A DNA stretch of 47,625 nucleotides from JAKPCT01 sp029553165 (GCA_035359995.1 DAORZT010000014.1:1-47625), one strand, 5' to 3'. Positions 16,274-25,025 are shown, counted from the first letter of the stretch. Made by a program: numbers and translations. The notes: generated from the letters alone by a model not told the origin.

Positions 16274-16891
16274 CTATTGTTCCTTTTTAATTTCAACTTT
16301 GGCACCAACATATTCCAAATCATGTTTTAAGCCCTGCAGTTGTTCAGGGGTTAAGCCTTTAAACACAGCCCAATCTTCGGCCCCTTCACGTTGTGAAAAT
16401 ACGATTCCACCCTCTGAAACACTGCGGAAGTTGCGAATCACCTTTTGAACATATTTATTGCGCGGGCCAACATCAACAATTTTTAATTCATAGGTCGCTC
16501 CTTCTTCAAGCTGAAGCGCTACATTACCGGGATCTTGATTGAAATTATTGATTTTGGTAATGAAAATTCCTGTAATCAGCACTGCAAAAATGGCAGCTAA
16601 GGTCATCGCATATGCAGGCTTCATTATCGGTGTCGTAATCAAACTCCAGAATCCTTGTTTTGTTTTGGTTGGTTTCAACGCTTCCTGACGCAGTCTATCT
16701 TTCCAAGCAGCGCTAAATTCAGCTGTTGGTTCTATTTTTGGAAGTTGACTCAAGCAAGAACTAACCCGGCTAAATTCTTCGTAGACAGCTTGACAATCAG
16801 AACAATGGTCTAAATGCTCTTGCATCGTTAATGAGATTGAATCGTCCTGGTCCAATTGAGCAATTGCTTTTTGTACCTGTTTACAATTCAT
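16274..16891 (-). CDS. Membrane-anchored zinc anti-sigma factor (RsiW-like)
   Basis: Inhibitor of the ECF sigma factor encoded just before it; the two overlap as ATGA. The N-terminal zinc anti-sigma domain has the H-x3-C-x2-C motif (H26, C30, C33) with C3 nearby. One transmembrane helix lies at about 93-112, placing residues 113-205 outside the cytoplasmic membrane. That outer part (about 133-202) resembles the C-terminal domain of ribosomal protein L7/L12: it begins ATYELKIVDVG and ends LKHDLEYVGAKVEIK, the same order of strand, helix and final strand. It could be a sensor domain; the resemblance is by eye. Regulation is probably by proteolytic release of the sigma factor. Confidence 0.87.
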   Translation of the reverse strand: MNCKQVQKAIAQLDQDDSISLTMQEHLDHCSDCQAVYEEFSRVSSCLSQLPKIEPTAEFSAAWKDRLRQEALKPTKTKQGFWSLITTPIMKPAYAMTLAAIFAVLITGIFITKINNFNQDPGNVALQLEEGATYELKIVDVGPRNKYVQKVIRNFRSVSEGGIVFSQREGAEDWAVFKGLTPEQLQGLKHDLEYVGAKVEIKKEQ

Positions 16892-17490
16892 GCTTGAACC
16901 CTCCTTTCAATCAGATTATTATATTTAGGTTGATTGATTAACTTCTTCCGAAATGCTTCCCGAGCCCGGTTCAAACGGGATTTTACCGTACCCATATTGC
17001 AACCGATAATTTGGGCAATCTCAAGATATTCCATACCTTCAATGTCTTTAAGAATTAAGATCGTCCGATGTTCTTCAGACAACTGCATCAAGATCTCTTG
17101 GATCATCTGATTACGTTCAGCATTTTCCGCTAACTCCTCAGGATTGGCAAAACCGGAAGTTGGTTCGTAGCCAATCTCTTTCATCTCATCCAACGAAGTA
17201 CTTTTATTCTTCCGGTGTCGAAGCTCATCCAAACATAAATTGGTTACCACCCGATATAACCAGGTCTTAAAGGAAGACTTACCATTAAAATCAGAGATTT
17301 TTTGGAATATCCGGATCATCGCTTCCTGACCGACGTCCGATGCATCATGATGATTTCCAAAGTAACGAAAAGTCAAATTATAAATTGCTTTTTCATAATT
17401 ACTCAATAACTGTTCTAAGGCATCTAAATTACCAGCTTGACTAAGTCTAATCAGTTCTAACTCTTCCAAAAAATTTTCCCCTTCCGCCAT
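16888..17490 (-). CDS. ECF RNA polymerase sigma factor (SigW/RpoE type)
   Basis: Extracytoplasmic-function sigma factor controlled by the anti-sigma factor encoded next. Region 2 spans about 26-93 with ASDVGQEAMIRIFQ (50-63) and FKTWLYRVVTNLCLDELR (74-91). Region 4 spans about 128-180 with LSEEHRTILILKDIEGMEYLEIA (137-159 in part) and the recognition helix MGTVKSRLNRAR. Length (200 aa) is standard. No region 1 or 3 is present. The likely regulon is envelope stress, given the membrane anti-sigma. A sigma-A-like promoter precedes it; no obvious ECF-type autoregulated site was seen. Confidence 0.93.
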   Translation of the reverse strand: MAEGENFLEELELIRLSQAGNLDALEQLLSNYEKAIYNLTFRYFGNHHDASDVGQEAMIRIFQKISDFNGKSSFKTWLYRVVTNLCLDELRHRKNKSTSLDEMKEIGYEPTSGFANPEELAENAERNQMIQEILMQLSEEHRTILILKDIEGMEYLEIAQIIGCNMGTVKSRLNRAREAFRKKLINQPKYNNLIERRVQA

Positions 17491-17525
17491 CTGAACTCAT
17501 TTAAAATATGCCGCTACCTTCTTCT

Positions 17526-17554
17526 ATTATAACATTAATGACTTAGGGAAGCAA
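17526..17554 (-). promoter_or_regulatory. Sigma-A-like promoter of the ECF sigma operon
   Basis: Minus strand TTGCTT (17554-17549), 17-bp spacer, TATAAT (17531-17526). The predicted start gives a leader of about 30 nt before the sigma factor ATG at 17490. Confidence 0.6.
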
Positions 17555-17983
17555 AAACCAAGCCCAATCGCAGTCCAGAATAAGACTCAAACATCATCAT
17601 TTTCCATTCAAACCAGCAATTAACCTGAAATTATTATTATTGCTGAGCGTTACCATGTTAAGATGGTTTATTAACTCAATACTGACTCTGACAACCAGCT
17701 TTATTTCATATTCTTCAGCAAAAGAATTGATAAAGTTAGACTCTTTCGATTATTAGACTTAGCTTCACGCTTTTTTGTTCCACTTTTTTTAAAAAAATAC
17801 AAAATTATTGATCCAGATTCGGTTGTTGGTTCCATTCTTACCAGCAATTACTCAAAGGATGTTAATCTTCCTTAGCGAAAAGTTTTATTAGCATTATGTT
17901 AAGTAATTAATTATTGTCAATCTTCAGATTACTAAAGATTCGTTACTTGAAATGAACCTAAGAGTGAAAGGGGCAAATATTTT
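17555..17983. other. Intergenic region of about 430 bp, no gene found
   Basis: This lies between the divergent ECF sigma operon and the SLH gene. It is AT-rich and full of stops in all frames. A short repeated string, CCAGCAATTA, occurs near 17612 and 17841. The last 20 bases hold the SLH gene's ribosome-binding site (GAAAGGGGC near 17965-17973). I see no convincing promoter, riboswitch or RNA, though a long 5' leader or small RNA is possible. Confidence 0.4.
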
Positions 17984-19189
17984 ATGTTTAATCTCAAAAA
18001 ACGTTTTTTACTGATGTTTTCCTTAGCGTTATCAATTTTATTAGTGTCCAGCCCTCAAGTCCACGCCCAACCGGTACTTTCTGATATTAAGGGGCACTGG
18101 GCCGAATCTACGATTCAAACTTTGGCTCAAAAAGGAGTGATCAATGGTTATCCCGACGGATTGTTCAGACCTGAACAAGCAATTACCCGGGCTGAATTTG
18201 CGACACTTGTTGCCAAAATTTATAATTATTCACCAAGTCCTGATAATCAATTCTCCGATGTAACCGGCCACTGGGGCAGCCCGTATATTAATGCCGTTGC
18301 AGGACGAAAAGTAATGAATGCGTTTGCCGATGGAAATTTTAAACCTGATAAAGCGCTTAATCGGGCTCAAATAGTCACAATGTTCTCCCGGATTCTTAAT
18401 TTAGCCAAACCTGAAGAAAAATACGAAGACTGGAAACCCAGTTTTTCTGATGTCCCGAACAATCACTGGGCATTTCGTTACGTGGAAATCGCTAAAATGA
18501 TTGGGATTTTACCATCCAGTTATCAAACAAAATTTCAGCCGGAACGTTTGGTCACCAGAGCTGAAGCAGTATCGATGCTTCAGGCATTGAGCCAAATAAC
18601 AGTTAATCGCGGTAAGATATCACACATCGATATGGATACCGGACTGGTTAACATTCAAGGCGAAAAAAATGGTGAACCTTTACTTTCAATGGTCGTTCCT
18701 GAAACAATTATTTTACGCAATAACGCAACTTCTTCGATTGAAAATCTTTTAGAAGGGGATGAAGTTACGGCAATCACTACCGTTTCAGGTGATGTGAAGT
18801 TCCTAAAGGCTTTTGGAAAAGTTACCAAAAATGATTTACTGTCAAGAATCAGTTCGATGACTAAGGGATATCTCAAACCGAATCATATCAGTTCAATCCT
18901 CTCCGGTGACTGGGAGGCAATCAAAGATGATATCAAAGGTGGTATTTATCAGCAATTGATCGAGTTTGGACTGACTCCGGCCGAAGCCGAAAGTTTAATC
19001 GTTCAAGACTGGAACTACCTGGACAGCCTAAGTCGGGATCGATTATCACAAGCACTCTCCAACTATCTGGGCATCTCTTTAGATTTCAGCCAGGCATTAT
19101 TAGACCGGGATCTTGATAAGATTAAAGAATTTGGCAAGGTCGAACTGGCCACTGTGGCCCTAAGTAGATTATTGGGTGTAAATGAATAA
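17984..19189 (+). CDS. S-layer homology (SLH) domain protein
   Basis: Secreted cell-surface protein. A signal peptide covers 1-28 (KKR, hydrophobic core, VHA-QP). Three SLH domains follow at about 33-77, 90-137 and 154-202, each beginning with the F/LSDI-x-GHW type motif and containing GYPDG/AFADG and a TRAE/NRAQ turn. SLH repeats bind pyruvylated or polyamine-modified wall polymers. Residues 205-401 form an unrecognised region: a beta-rich part (about 208-275) and a helical tail. There are no porin-like strands, so it is not an OmpM-type SLH porin. It is monocistronic with its own terminator. Its anchoring to peptidoglycan could help tether the outer membrane, but this is inference. Confidence 0.92.
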   Translation: MFNLKKRFLLMFSLALSILLVSSPQVHAQPVLSDIKGHWAESTIQTLAQKGVINGYPDGLFRPEQAITRAEFATLVAKIYNYSPSPDNQFSDVTGHWGSPYINAVAGRKVMNAFADGNFKPDKALNRAQIVTMFSRILNLAKPEEKYEDWKPSFSDVPNNHWAFRYVEIAKMIGILPSSYQTKFQPERLVTRAEAVSMLQALSQITVNRGKISHIDMDTGLVNIQGEKNGEPLLSMVVPETIILRNNATSSIENLLEGDEVTAITTVSGDVKFLKAFGKVTKNDLLSRISSMTKGYLKPNHISSILSGDWEAIKDDIKGGIYQQLIEFGLTPAEAESLIVQDWNYLDSLSRDRLSQALSNYLGISLDFSQALLDRDLDKIKEFGKVELATVALSRLLGVNE

Positions 19190-19202
19190 AATGAATAAAT
19201 TA

Positions 19203-19245
19203 AAATGCCTTCTCAAAAATATTTGAGAAGGTATTTTGATTTTTA
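19203..19245 (+). terminator. Intrinsic terminator after the SLH gene
   Basis: AAAATGCCTTCTCAAA (19203-19218) pairs with TTTGAGAAGGTATTTT (19223-19238) over 16 positions with one G.U pair; GATTTTT follows. Confidence 0.88.
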
Positions 19246-19345
19246 ATGGAAAGGTAATTTCTGTCGATAAATTAATGTGAACTTGACCGATTTGTAAATT
19301 ATAAATTTAATATCTTCAATATTACTTGCGTTTGATTCATCAATC

Positions 19346-19879
19346 TTATTCACTTTGGATCTTTTTAAAATCTTTAGGAAGCTCGAACAACGCAGCATTA
19401 GGTTTTACTAAAGACAGTTCCACGGTATCTACTTGATAAGTAACTCGAGCGCCCACTTGATGCTGGATCTTTAAGACCAGATCATTGGTTTTTGAGACAT
19501 AAGCCAGACTCTTCTCCTCTTTCTCTGCTATTTCATAAATGTTACACGGATATCCCTTATAGGTATCCTCGCCAACCTTCTTACCATACTCTTGTACCAG
19601 ATTAGCTATTGCGTTTTGAACCAGATCCCAAGTTTTTTTATCAAGTGGAGATTCGGTATACTGTTTCGCATCCATATAAAGTGTCCATAAAACCTTTTTA
19701 TCAAGACGGTAAATATTAATAATCTCCGCCGAATCAACCGCCGCTGTATCGATCCTTAATTTATTACCACCTAAACAATAATATTTCTGAGTCATCATTA
19801 AATTTTGATTGCCATCTCTGTGCTCATGCACCAGAAGATAATTTTTGGGACAACCAGCCATTACGATAGAGGTCAACAT
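19346..19879 (-). CDS. Probable lipoprotein (LolA/DUF4412-like) with a frame break in its signal peptide
   Basis: The intact frame from ATG 19879 encodes 177 aa but starts inside a signal peptide (LTSIVMAGC, with a lipobox at C10). Upstream, GGAGG sits 8 nt before another ATG at 19923 that is one base out of frame. One extra A in the run of six A just after that ATG would give a normal lipoprotein leader (M-K-K-I-K-I then a hydrophobic stretch) joined to MAGC, 192 aa in total. So the gene is either frameshifted by a homopolymer error, phase-variable, or rescued by slippage. The mature part is beta-rich with SLVKPNAALFELPKDFKK near the end, as in LolA-like or DUF4412 proteins. Function unknown; it would sit in the cell envelope. 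Confidence 0.65.
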   Translation of the reverse strand: MLTSIVMAGCPKNYLLVHEHRDGNQNLMMTQKYYCLGGNKLRIDTAAVDSAEIINIYRLDKKVLWTLYMDAKQYTESPLDKKTWDLVQNAIANLVQEYGKKVGEDTYKGYPCNIYEIAEKEEKSLAYVSKTNDLVLKIQHQVGARVTYQVDTVELSLVKPNAALFELPKDFKKIQSE

Positions 19880-20048
19880 TAATAGTGCTACTATTAATAA
19901 AATAAAAATTTTAATTTTTTCATTTATTCAACCTCCAATAATATTTTGTTAATATTTTCTATCTTTTTGGCAATAATCCTTTTAAAAATTGCAACTACCA
20001 AAAATAGTATTTTCAAATAGGAATTATTACTAATTACACGCTTTTTAA

Positions 20049-21242
20049 TTACTCTTCTCTTCTTTTCCTAATCTGATAGATAGTTCCCTTGGTAACAATA
20101 TGGTCACCATAACGCTGCTTCAATTGGTCAACTACTTGATGAAGTTTATGCAAATCTTGATCATCCGCTGCTTCTTCATTTTCAAACAAACTCAGTTGTA
20201 AATTGTCGTTACTGTCAAACCCGCTGACACTCACTCCAATTAGTCTAAGTTTTTTCTGCCCCAATTGTAATTGATCTGCCAATTGTAAAGCTTCATGATA
20301 AATCATTTCTTCAAAGTCGGTTGCTGTTTTAAGAGTAGTCTGTTTGGTAACTGTTTTAAAATCCGAATCCCGTAACTTAACTGTAATTATTTTCCCTTTC
20401 AAATTCTGTTGCCTTAACCTCCGGGCAACCTGATCAGCCAATGCCAATAATACCCCTGCTAAATAATCGTAATTATCAGTATCATTCTGAAAAGTCACTT
20501 CATTACCTACACTTTTAACACTTCCTCCGTTGACTACAGGACAATCATCGATGCCATGCGCTAAGCGGTACAATTGCAAGCCAACTTCACCCAATTTTTG
20601 ATGTAACAGCTCCTGATTAAATTTTCTTAAAGCACCGATGGTCATTATTCCCATCCGTTGTAACAGTTCTTCAGTCTTCGCACCAACACCCCAGAGCTTA
20701 CTTACCGGTAAATTCTCTAAGATCCCGAAAACATTATCAGAATTAATAATTACAAAACCTTTGGGTTTCTTTAAATCCGAACCTAATTTGGCTAAAAATT
20801 TATTGGGTGCCACAGCTGCTGATGCTGATAAACCAATCTCCGTTTCAATTCTACTGACAATTTTTTTCGCAATTTGCTCCGCCGGCCCAAAAATCACCTC
20901 CGAATCAGTCAGATCAAGAAAAGCTTCATCCAAAGAAATCGGTTCGACCAATGGTGTATACTCAAACAAAATTTCCATAATCGCCTTTGAGACTTCTTCA
21001 TAACGGCTGCTGCGGACCGGAACAAAAATTCCGTGAGGACACCTGCGGTAGGCTTCCCGAAGTGGCATAGCCGAGCGTACCCCGTACTGTCGTGCTTCAT
21101 ACGAACACGTTGATACTACACCACGCTTTGCAGGATCACCTCCTACAATTACCGGTTTACCTTTTAACTTAGAGTTATCCAACTGTTCGATTGCAGCATA
21201 AAACGCATCCATATCAATGTGAAGAATCTTCCGTTCTCGCAT
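20049..21242 (-). CDS. dinB: DNA polymerase IV (Y-family translesion polymerase)
   Basis: Error-prone DNA polymerase for damage bypass. Y-family catalytic residues are visible: D10 in HIDMDAFYA and D105-E106 in SLDEAFLD. VVSTCSYEAR-x-YGV (43-55) is the nucleotide-binding segment, and a little-finger domain fills the C-terminal third. I chose ATG 21242 over a TTG 15 nt upstream: GGGGG lies 9 nt before it, the TTG lies inside the LexA box, and the protein then begins MRERKILHID as relatives do. Length 397 aa. The LexA box just upstream points to SOS control. The gene follows rpsU but is separated from it by a terminator. Confidence 0.95.
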   Translation of the reverse strand: MRERKILHIDMDAFYAAIEQLDNSKLKGKPVIVGGDPAKRGVVSTCSYEARQYGVRSAMPLREAYRRCPHGIFVPVRSSRYEEVSKAIMEILFEYTPLVEPISLDEAFLDLTDSEVIFGPAEQIAKKIVSRIETEIGLSASAAVAPNKFLAKLGSDLKKPKGFVIINSDNVFGILENLPVSKLWGVGAKTEELLQRMGIMTIGALRKFNQELLHQKLGEVGLQLYRLAHGIDDCPVVNGGSVKSVGNEVTFQNDTDNYDYLAGVLLALADQVARRLRQQNLKGKIITVKLRDSDFKTVTKQTTLKTATDFEEMIYHEALQLADQLQLGQKKLRLIGVSVSGFDSNDNLQLSLFENEEAADDQDLHKLHQVVDQLKQRYGDHIVTKGTIYQIRKRREE

Positions 21243-21255
21243 CTGAATAACCCCC

Positions 21256-21267
21256 AAACGTACGTTC
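21256..21267. promoter_or_regulatory. LexA (DinR) box upstream of dinB
   Basis: On the minus strand the site reads GAACGTACGTTT, matching the Firmicute SOS consensus GAAC-N4-GTTY at all but the last base, with central bases G-T-A-C also allowed. It lies 14 nt before the dinB ATG, so bound LexA would block transcription there. Seen directly; binding is inferred. Confidence 0.72.
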
Positions 21268-21278
21268 TCTTATCTGCT

Positions 21279-21305
21279 AAAAATAAAACCCGTCATTGAC
21301 GGGTT
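21279..21305 (-). terminator. Intrinsic terminator after rpsU
   Basis: Minus strand AACCCGTC (21305-21298) and GACGGGTT (21294-21287) pair perfectly over 8 bp around AAT; TTTTATTTTT follows. The stem overlaps the rpsU stop codon. Confidence 0.85.
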
Positions 21306-21486
21306 ATTTGGCAGATTTACGTTTCCTAGCCGCCTCGGATTTTTTCTTCCTTCTTACACTAGGCTTTTCATAATGCTCCCTTTTCCGGACTTCGGCAAGG
21401 ATACCGGACATCTGACATTGTCGTTTAAAACGTTTTAATGCACTGTCCAATGTTTCATTTTTTCCGATTTTAACTTCAGTTGCCAC
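21304..21486 (-). CDS. rpsU: 30S ribosomal protein S21
   Basis: Small basic ribosomal protein of the 30S head. TEVKIGKNETLDSALKRFKR (3-22) and the C-terminal VRRKKKSEAARKRKSAK are typical. Length (60 aa) is usual. It begins at GTG, with an AGGGGAGGG-type site about 8 nt upstream. Its own terminator follows immediately. Confidence 0.97.
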   Translation of the reverse strand: MATEVKIGKNETLDSALKRFKRQCQMSGILAEVRKREHYEKPSVRRKKKSEAARKRKSAK

Positions 21487-21601
21487 AAATTTCCCTCCCC
21501 TCCACTGCTTGTTACCAATACGGCTCTCCCGCAGTGTTCGGTTCGAAAGCCAAAATTACATTAATATATTATACAATAACAATTGATAAATTGTCAACAA
21601 C

Positions 21602-21946
21602 TCATCCCGGAGGCCAACTTAATGGTCTACCCGAAATAATGTGGAAATGTAAATGGAATACTGTTTGACCGGCTTCGGAACCACAGTTTGCAACAATTCG
21701 AAAACCATTTTCAACTAATCCAAGCTCTTTTGCAACTTTTTGGATTCCATCAAAAAACAGATTTGCTAATCCCGCTTCAGTAAACTTTGGATCTGCTACA
21801 TTTTCGACATGCTGTTTTGGAATGGCTAACAAATGAGTTGGAGCTACTGGTTGGATATCTTTGATCACTATTAAATTATCATCCTCATATACTATTTGGC
21901 TGGGTATTTCTTTATTAATAATTTTACAAAACAAACAATCAACCAA
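21602..21946 (-). CDS. HIT family protein (HinT/PKCI type)
   Basis: Histidine-triad nucleotide-binding protein; HinT homologues hydrolyse adenosine phosphoramidates and acyl-adenylates. The triad HLHFHII gives H98, H100 and H102. C4 and C7 at the N-terminus, with H46, could bind zinc as in many bacterial members. The C-terminal GRPLSWPPG matches the HinT end. Length (114 aa) is normal. The start is TTG, preceded by GGGAGAG at good spacing; no ATG alternative exists in frame. Confidence 0.95.
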   Translation of the reverse strand: MVDCLFCKIINKEIPSQIVYEDDNLIVIKDIQPVAPTHLLAIPKQHVENVADPKFTEAGLANLFFDGIQKVAKELGLVENGFRIVANCGSEAGQTVFHLHFHIISGRPLSWPPG

Positions 21947-22095
21947 TAGAATCTCTCCCTTGTATTATTATTTAATTCGACATGTTTATTTATTATTCCT
22001 TTAAATTTAATCAACTAATTTTTTTAAAAATTTCAACTTATCCATTCCCATTTTCCACCAATATCATTATTGATTTTTTCAATGCGATATACTCC

Positions 22096-23388
22096 CTAAA
22101 CAATTTCCCCAATCAGATTGGTCCCATTATAATCATTAATTTTAACATTACATAAACAGTTTTTCAAATTTCGTTTACTTGTTACAACTACGGGTAAATA
22201 TTCACTGGTAAGCCCGGTCCAATTTCCACCCTCTATTTCTTCAAACAACACTTGGACTTGTTTTCCGACGAACTGTTGTGCAAATTGAGTATTTGTCTGT
22301 TGTACAAGTTTATGAATCCGAATGCTACGTTCGTCCATGACCTGCTTACTAACTCTGCCACTCATCGTTGCAGCTGGAGTTCCTTGGCGTGGCGAAAACT
22401 TAAAAACATGAACATTACTAAATCTTAATTCTTTAATAAAGTCATAAGTAGTATCAAAATCAGCATCTGTTTCACCCGGAAATCCGACAATCAAATCGGT
22501 CCCAATCCCAACCAAAGGATTATTTTCTCTTAGTCGGGCAACGATCTCTTTAAAGTAAGCAGTTTGATAACCCCGATTCATCAATTTTAATATTCGATCA
22601 CTGCCGCTTTGTAAAGGAATATGTAAATATTGACATACTTTAGGAGCTTCAGAAACAATTGCAATCAATTGTTCATCAAAATCGTTAGGCTCAATTGAAC
22701 CCAATCTGATTCGAAAATCACCTTCAATTTTCAGTAGTTCAGCCAATAATTCTGATAATCTGATTCCTAGGTCTTTCCCATAACATCCTAAATGAATTCC
22801 GCTTAAAACAACTTCTTTATAACCCAACTCAATTAAGCGTTCAAACTCCAAGATTACCCTATCAACCGGCATACTGCGAACTTTGCCTCGGGCATAAGGA
22901 ACAATACAATACGAGCAAAATTGTTCGCAACCCTCTTCAATTTTCAAATTGGCTCTGGTCCTAACTGTTGAATGCCCAACTGGCAAGTCTACCCACTCGT
23001 TAACGTTATCAATTTGGTCAACCGCAATCTGTTGGAATTGTCCGTTTTGATGCTTCAGATAATCTTCAACCAGCTCAACAATCCGCGGGCGCTCGGCCAT
23101 ACCTACAATTAAGTTAGCCCCTGGTATTTCAATAATTTCATCCGGTGCCACCTGTGAGTAACAACCCGTTACAATAACCGCTTGTGGCTTAAATCCAACC
23201 GCCTTGCGGACCGCCTGACGGGATTTACTTGCTCCTGTCCCGGTAACCGCACAGGTATTGATAATATAGATATCCGCTCCACTGTCAAAAGATACTATTT
23301 CATAGCCTTTTTCTTCAAAAAGCTGCATTAAACTTTCAGTATCATTTTGGTTTACCTTACATCCTAACGTATAAAAAGCAACTTTCAT
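22096..23388 (-). CDS. mtaB: tRNA (N6-threonylcarbamoyladenosine(37)-C2)-methylthiotransferase MtaB
   Basis: Radical-SAM enzyme that adds a methylthio group to t6A37 in tRNAs reading ANN codons. The UPF0004 domain has cluster cysteines C10, C46 and C76. The radical-SAM motif C154-x3-C158-x2-C161 lies in GCEQFCSYCIVPYARG. A C-terminal TRAM domain follows (about 370-430). YTLGCKVNQNDTE is typical of MtaB as opposed to MiaB (YGCQMN) or RimO. Length (430 aa) fits. The start overlaps the stop of the upstream membrane protein gene by 4 nt. Confidence 0.95.
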   Translation of the reverse strand: MKVAFYTLGCKVNQNDTESLMQLFEEKGYEIVSFDSGADIYIINTCAVTGTGASKSRQAVRKAVGFKPQAVIVTGCYSQVAPDEIIEIPGANLIVGMAERPRIVELVEDYLKHQNGQFQQIAVDQIDNVNEWVDLPVGHSTVRTRANLKIEEGCEQFCSYCIVPYARGKVRSMPVDRVILEFERLIELGYKEVVLSGIHLGCYGKDLGIRLSELLAELLKIEGDFRIRLGSIEPNDFDEQLIAIVSEAPKVCQYLHIPLQSGSDRILKLMNRGYQTAYFKEIVARLRENNPLVGIGTDLIVGFPGETDADFDTTYDFIKELRFSNVHVFKFSPRQGTPAATMSGRVSKQVMDERSIRIHKLVQQTNTQFAQQFVGKQVQVLFEEIEGGNWTGLTSEYLPVVVTSKRNLKNCLCNVKINDYNGTNLIGEIV

Positions 23389-23999
23389 TTTTTGACTCCA
23401 TGATAGTAATTGCTGTACAGATTACTGCTCCGATAGTCAATCCATTTCAATAATAACGGACTGATAATCATCAACCCAATAAAAGTCATTACAACGGTCA
23501 ATAATCCATACGAATAGACACAATAAAAAATCATTAAGAAATTAAAAAAAGCTATTCCATAGCCTGCGCGCTTGCGGTACCATTTAGGACACCAGCGGGC
23601 GATAACTCTAAAAAAACAGACTTCAATCATTACCAGAAAAATCCAGGCAAATACCTGCTGCACATGAGGATCAAAATCAGCAGCAGTTTTTAAGCGAAAG
23701 TAAAAAATCAATGTCATCATAAAACCACTGAAGGTTAATAACGAAAATAAAAAAATCTTCCTCAAACTAATTACAATCAATCTTTCCTTTTTGGGATCTC
23801 GATCCGGCTCTGAACCAAAAAAAGCAATCCCAAACCATTGACCGCTTATAATCCCCATACTCCAAAACGGAGATAATGAAGATACAATAATAAAAGACAG
23901 CAATAGATTTATTTTAATTGATTCTTTTGTAAAATATACCATACAAGCACCGATAATAACTGCCAGTCCAAAATAGATTAAACCTAACAACCAATTCAT
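23385..23999 (-). CDS. Multi-pass membrane protein of unknown function
   Basis: I do not recognise this family. It is 204 aa with about six hydrophobic segments (roughly 3-23, 30-50, 82-102, 115-135, 147-165 and 167-187). A charged loop, GSEPDRDPKKERL, is at about 62-74, and a WCPKWYRKR stretch follows the fourth helix. The C-terminus is hydrophilic. It overlaps mtaB by 4 nt (translational coupling) and follows the yhaM gene by 30 nt. AAGGAG precedes the ATG at long spacing. No catalytic motif is visible. Confidence 0.7.
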   Translation of the reverse strand: MNWLLGLIYFGLAVIIGACMVYFTKESIKINLLLSFIIVSSLSPFWSMGIISGQWFGIAFFGSEPDRDPKKERLIVISLRKIFLFSLLTFSGFMMTLIFYFRLKTAADFDPHVQQVFAWIFLVMIEVCFFRVIARWCPKWYRKRAGYGIAFFNFLMIFYCVYSYGLLTVVMTFIGLMIISPLLLKWIDYRSSNLYSNYYHGVKK

Positions 24000-24029
24000 A
24001 ATAATTCTAAACTCCTTTTAATACCGGAT

Positions 24030-25025
24030 TCATTCATCATCCGGATCGTTTATTAGTTGTTTTCCCAGATAAATGGAGCGCCCCAGTCCAGTATCGTATG
24101 CTGCCCACACTATACCCTTACGATGTTGGCGCATGATCGTCAGGAATTTGGTTGTTTGCGCATCCATGTTATCAGCATGGTGCAAAATACAGGCTTCTAT
24201 CATTAAGGGTTCAATTGGCGAGCCCCACTCCATAATGCCATGATGGCTCACTAATAAATGAATTAATTGGTTTTTTATTTCTGTCACGACCTCAACATCA
24301 AACTCCTGCATTAGGCCGTCAAAAGCCCGATCGACCATCTGTACTCCCAATACCAAATGGCCAATTAGCTTTCCTTCATCAGAACCATCAATTCCTTTAT
24401 CAATTTTGTAAGTTTTCGTCTTTCCGATGTCATGTAAGATTGCTCCAGTGACTAATAACTCCTTATTAATCATTGGATAATAGTTGGCTGCTGCCACACA
24501 GAGATTTAGTACGCCAGCAGTATGCTCAGCCAATCCCCCGATATAAGCATGATGACGCTTCAATCCCGCCGGAACCCTCAAAAAATTAGCAACAAATTGT
24601 TTATCACCAAAGAATGAATTCAATACCCGCTTTAAAACCGGATCTTTAATCTCCCGAATCATTGTGTTGATAAAGTTCCAGTAATCCTTTAAATTGCCCG
24701 GAGTACATGGAAGAAACCGGCTATAGTCAATCTCTTCTTCATTCACAACTTGATAGGAGTCGCTGCTTTTCGCATCCCATTCCAACTGAAGCTGATCCTT
24801 ATAACTTTTTGCCTGAATATTATTTAATTTAATAACCTTCCCAACCTCTAATTGAAAAAACAACTCTTCGGTAGCACTCCATACTTTGGCCGCAATCTCG
24901 CCCGAACGGTCACCAAGCTTTAAAGCTAAATAATTTGATCCGTTTTTAGCAATCCGAATCTGGTTTTCGACTATTAAAAAAAAACCACTTACCAGTTTAT
25001 CACCAACAATATCGGCAATCAACAT
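24030..25025 (-). CDS. yhaM: 3'-5' exoribonuclease YhaM family
   Basis: Single-strand-specific 3'-5' exonuclease (RNA and DNA) of Firmicutes. An N-terminal OB-fold nucleic-acid-binding domain (about 12-90) precedes an HD phosphohydrolase domain (about 155-300). Metal ligands are suggested by HHAYIGGLAEHT (158-169), LHDIGKT (197-203) and the later VSHHG. Length (331 aa) is close to B. subtilis YhaM (314 aa). The YprB-like exonuclease gene upstream ends 7 nt before, so the two nucleases are co-transcribed. Confidence 0.92.
   Translation of the reverse strand: MLIADIVGDKLVSGFFLIVENQIRIAKNGSNYLALKLGDRSGEIAAKVWSATEELFFQLEVGKVIKLNNIQAKSYKDQLQLEWDAKSSDSYQVVNEEEIDYSRFLPCTPGNLKDYWNFINTMIREIKDPVLKRVLNSFFGDKQFVANFLRVPAGLKRHHAYIGGLAEHTAGVLNLCVAAANYYPMINKELLVTGAILHDIGKTKTYKIDKGIDGSDEGKLIGHLVLGVQMVDRAFDGLMQEFDVEVVTEIKNQLIHLLVSHHGIMEWGSPIEPLMIEACILHHADNMDAQTTKFLTIMRQHRKGIVWAAYDTGLGRSIYLGKQLINDPDDE

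Noticed and set aside
21243..21257. TTG at 21257 as the dinB start
   Set aside because: It lies within the LexA box and lacks a ribosome-binding site, while ATG 21242 has one and matches relatives.
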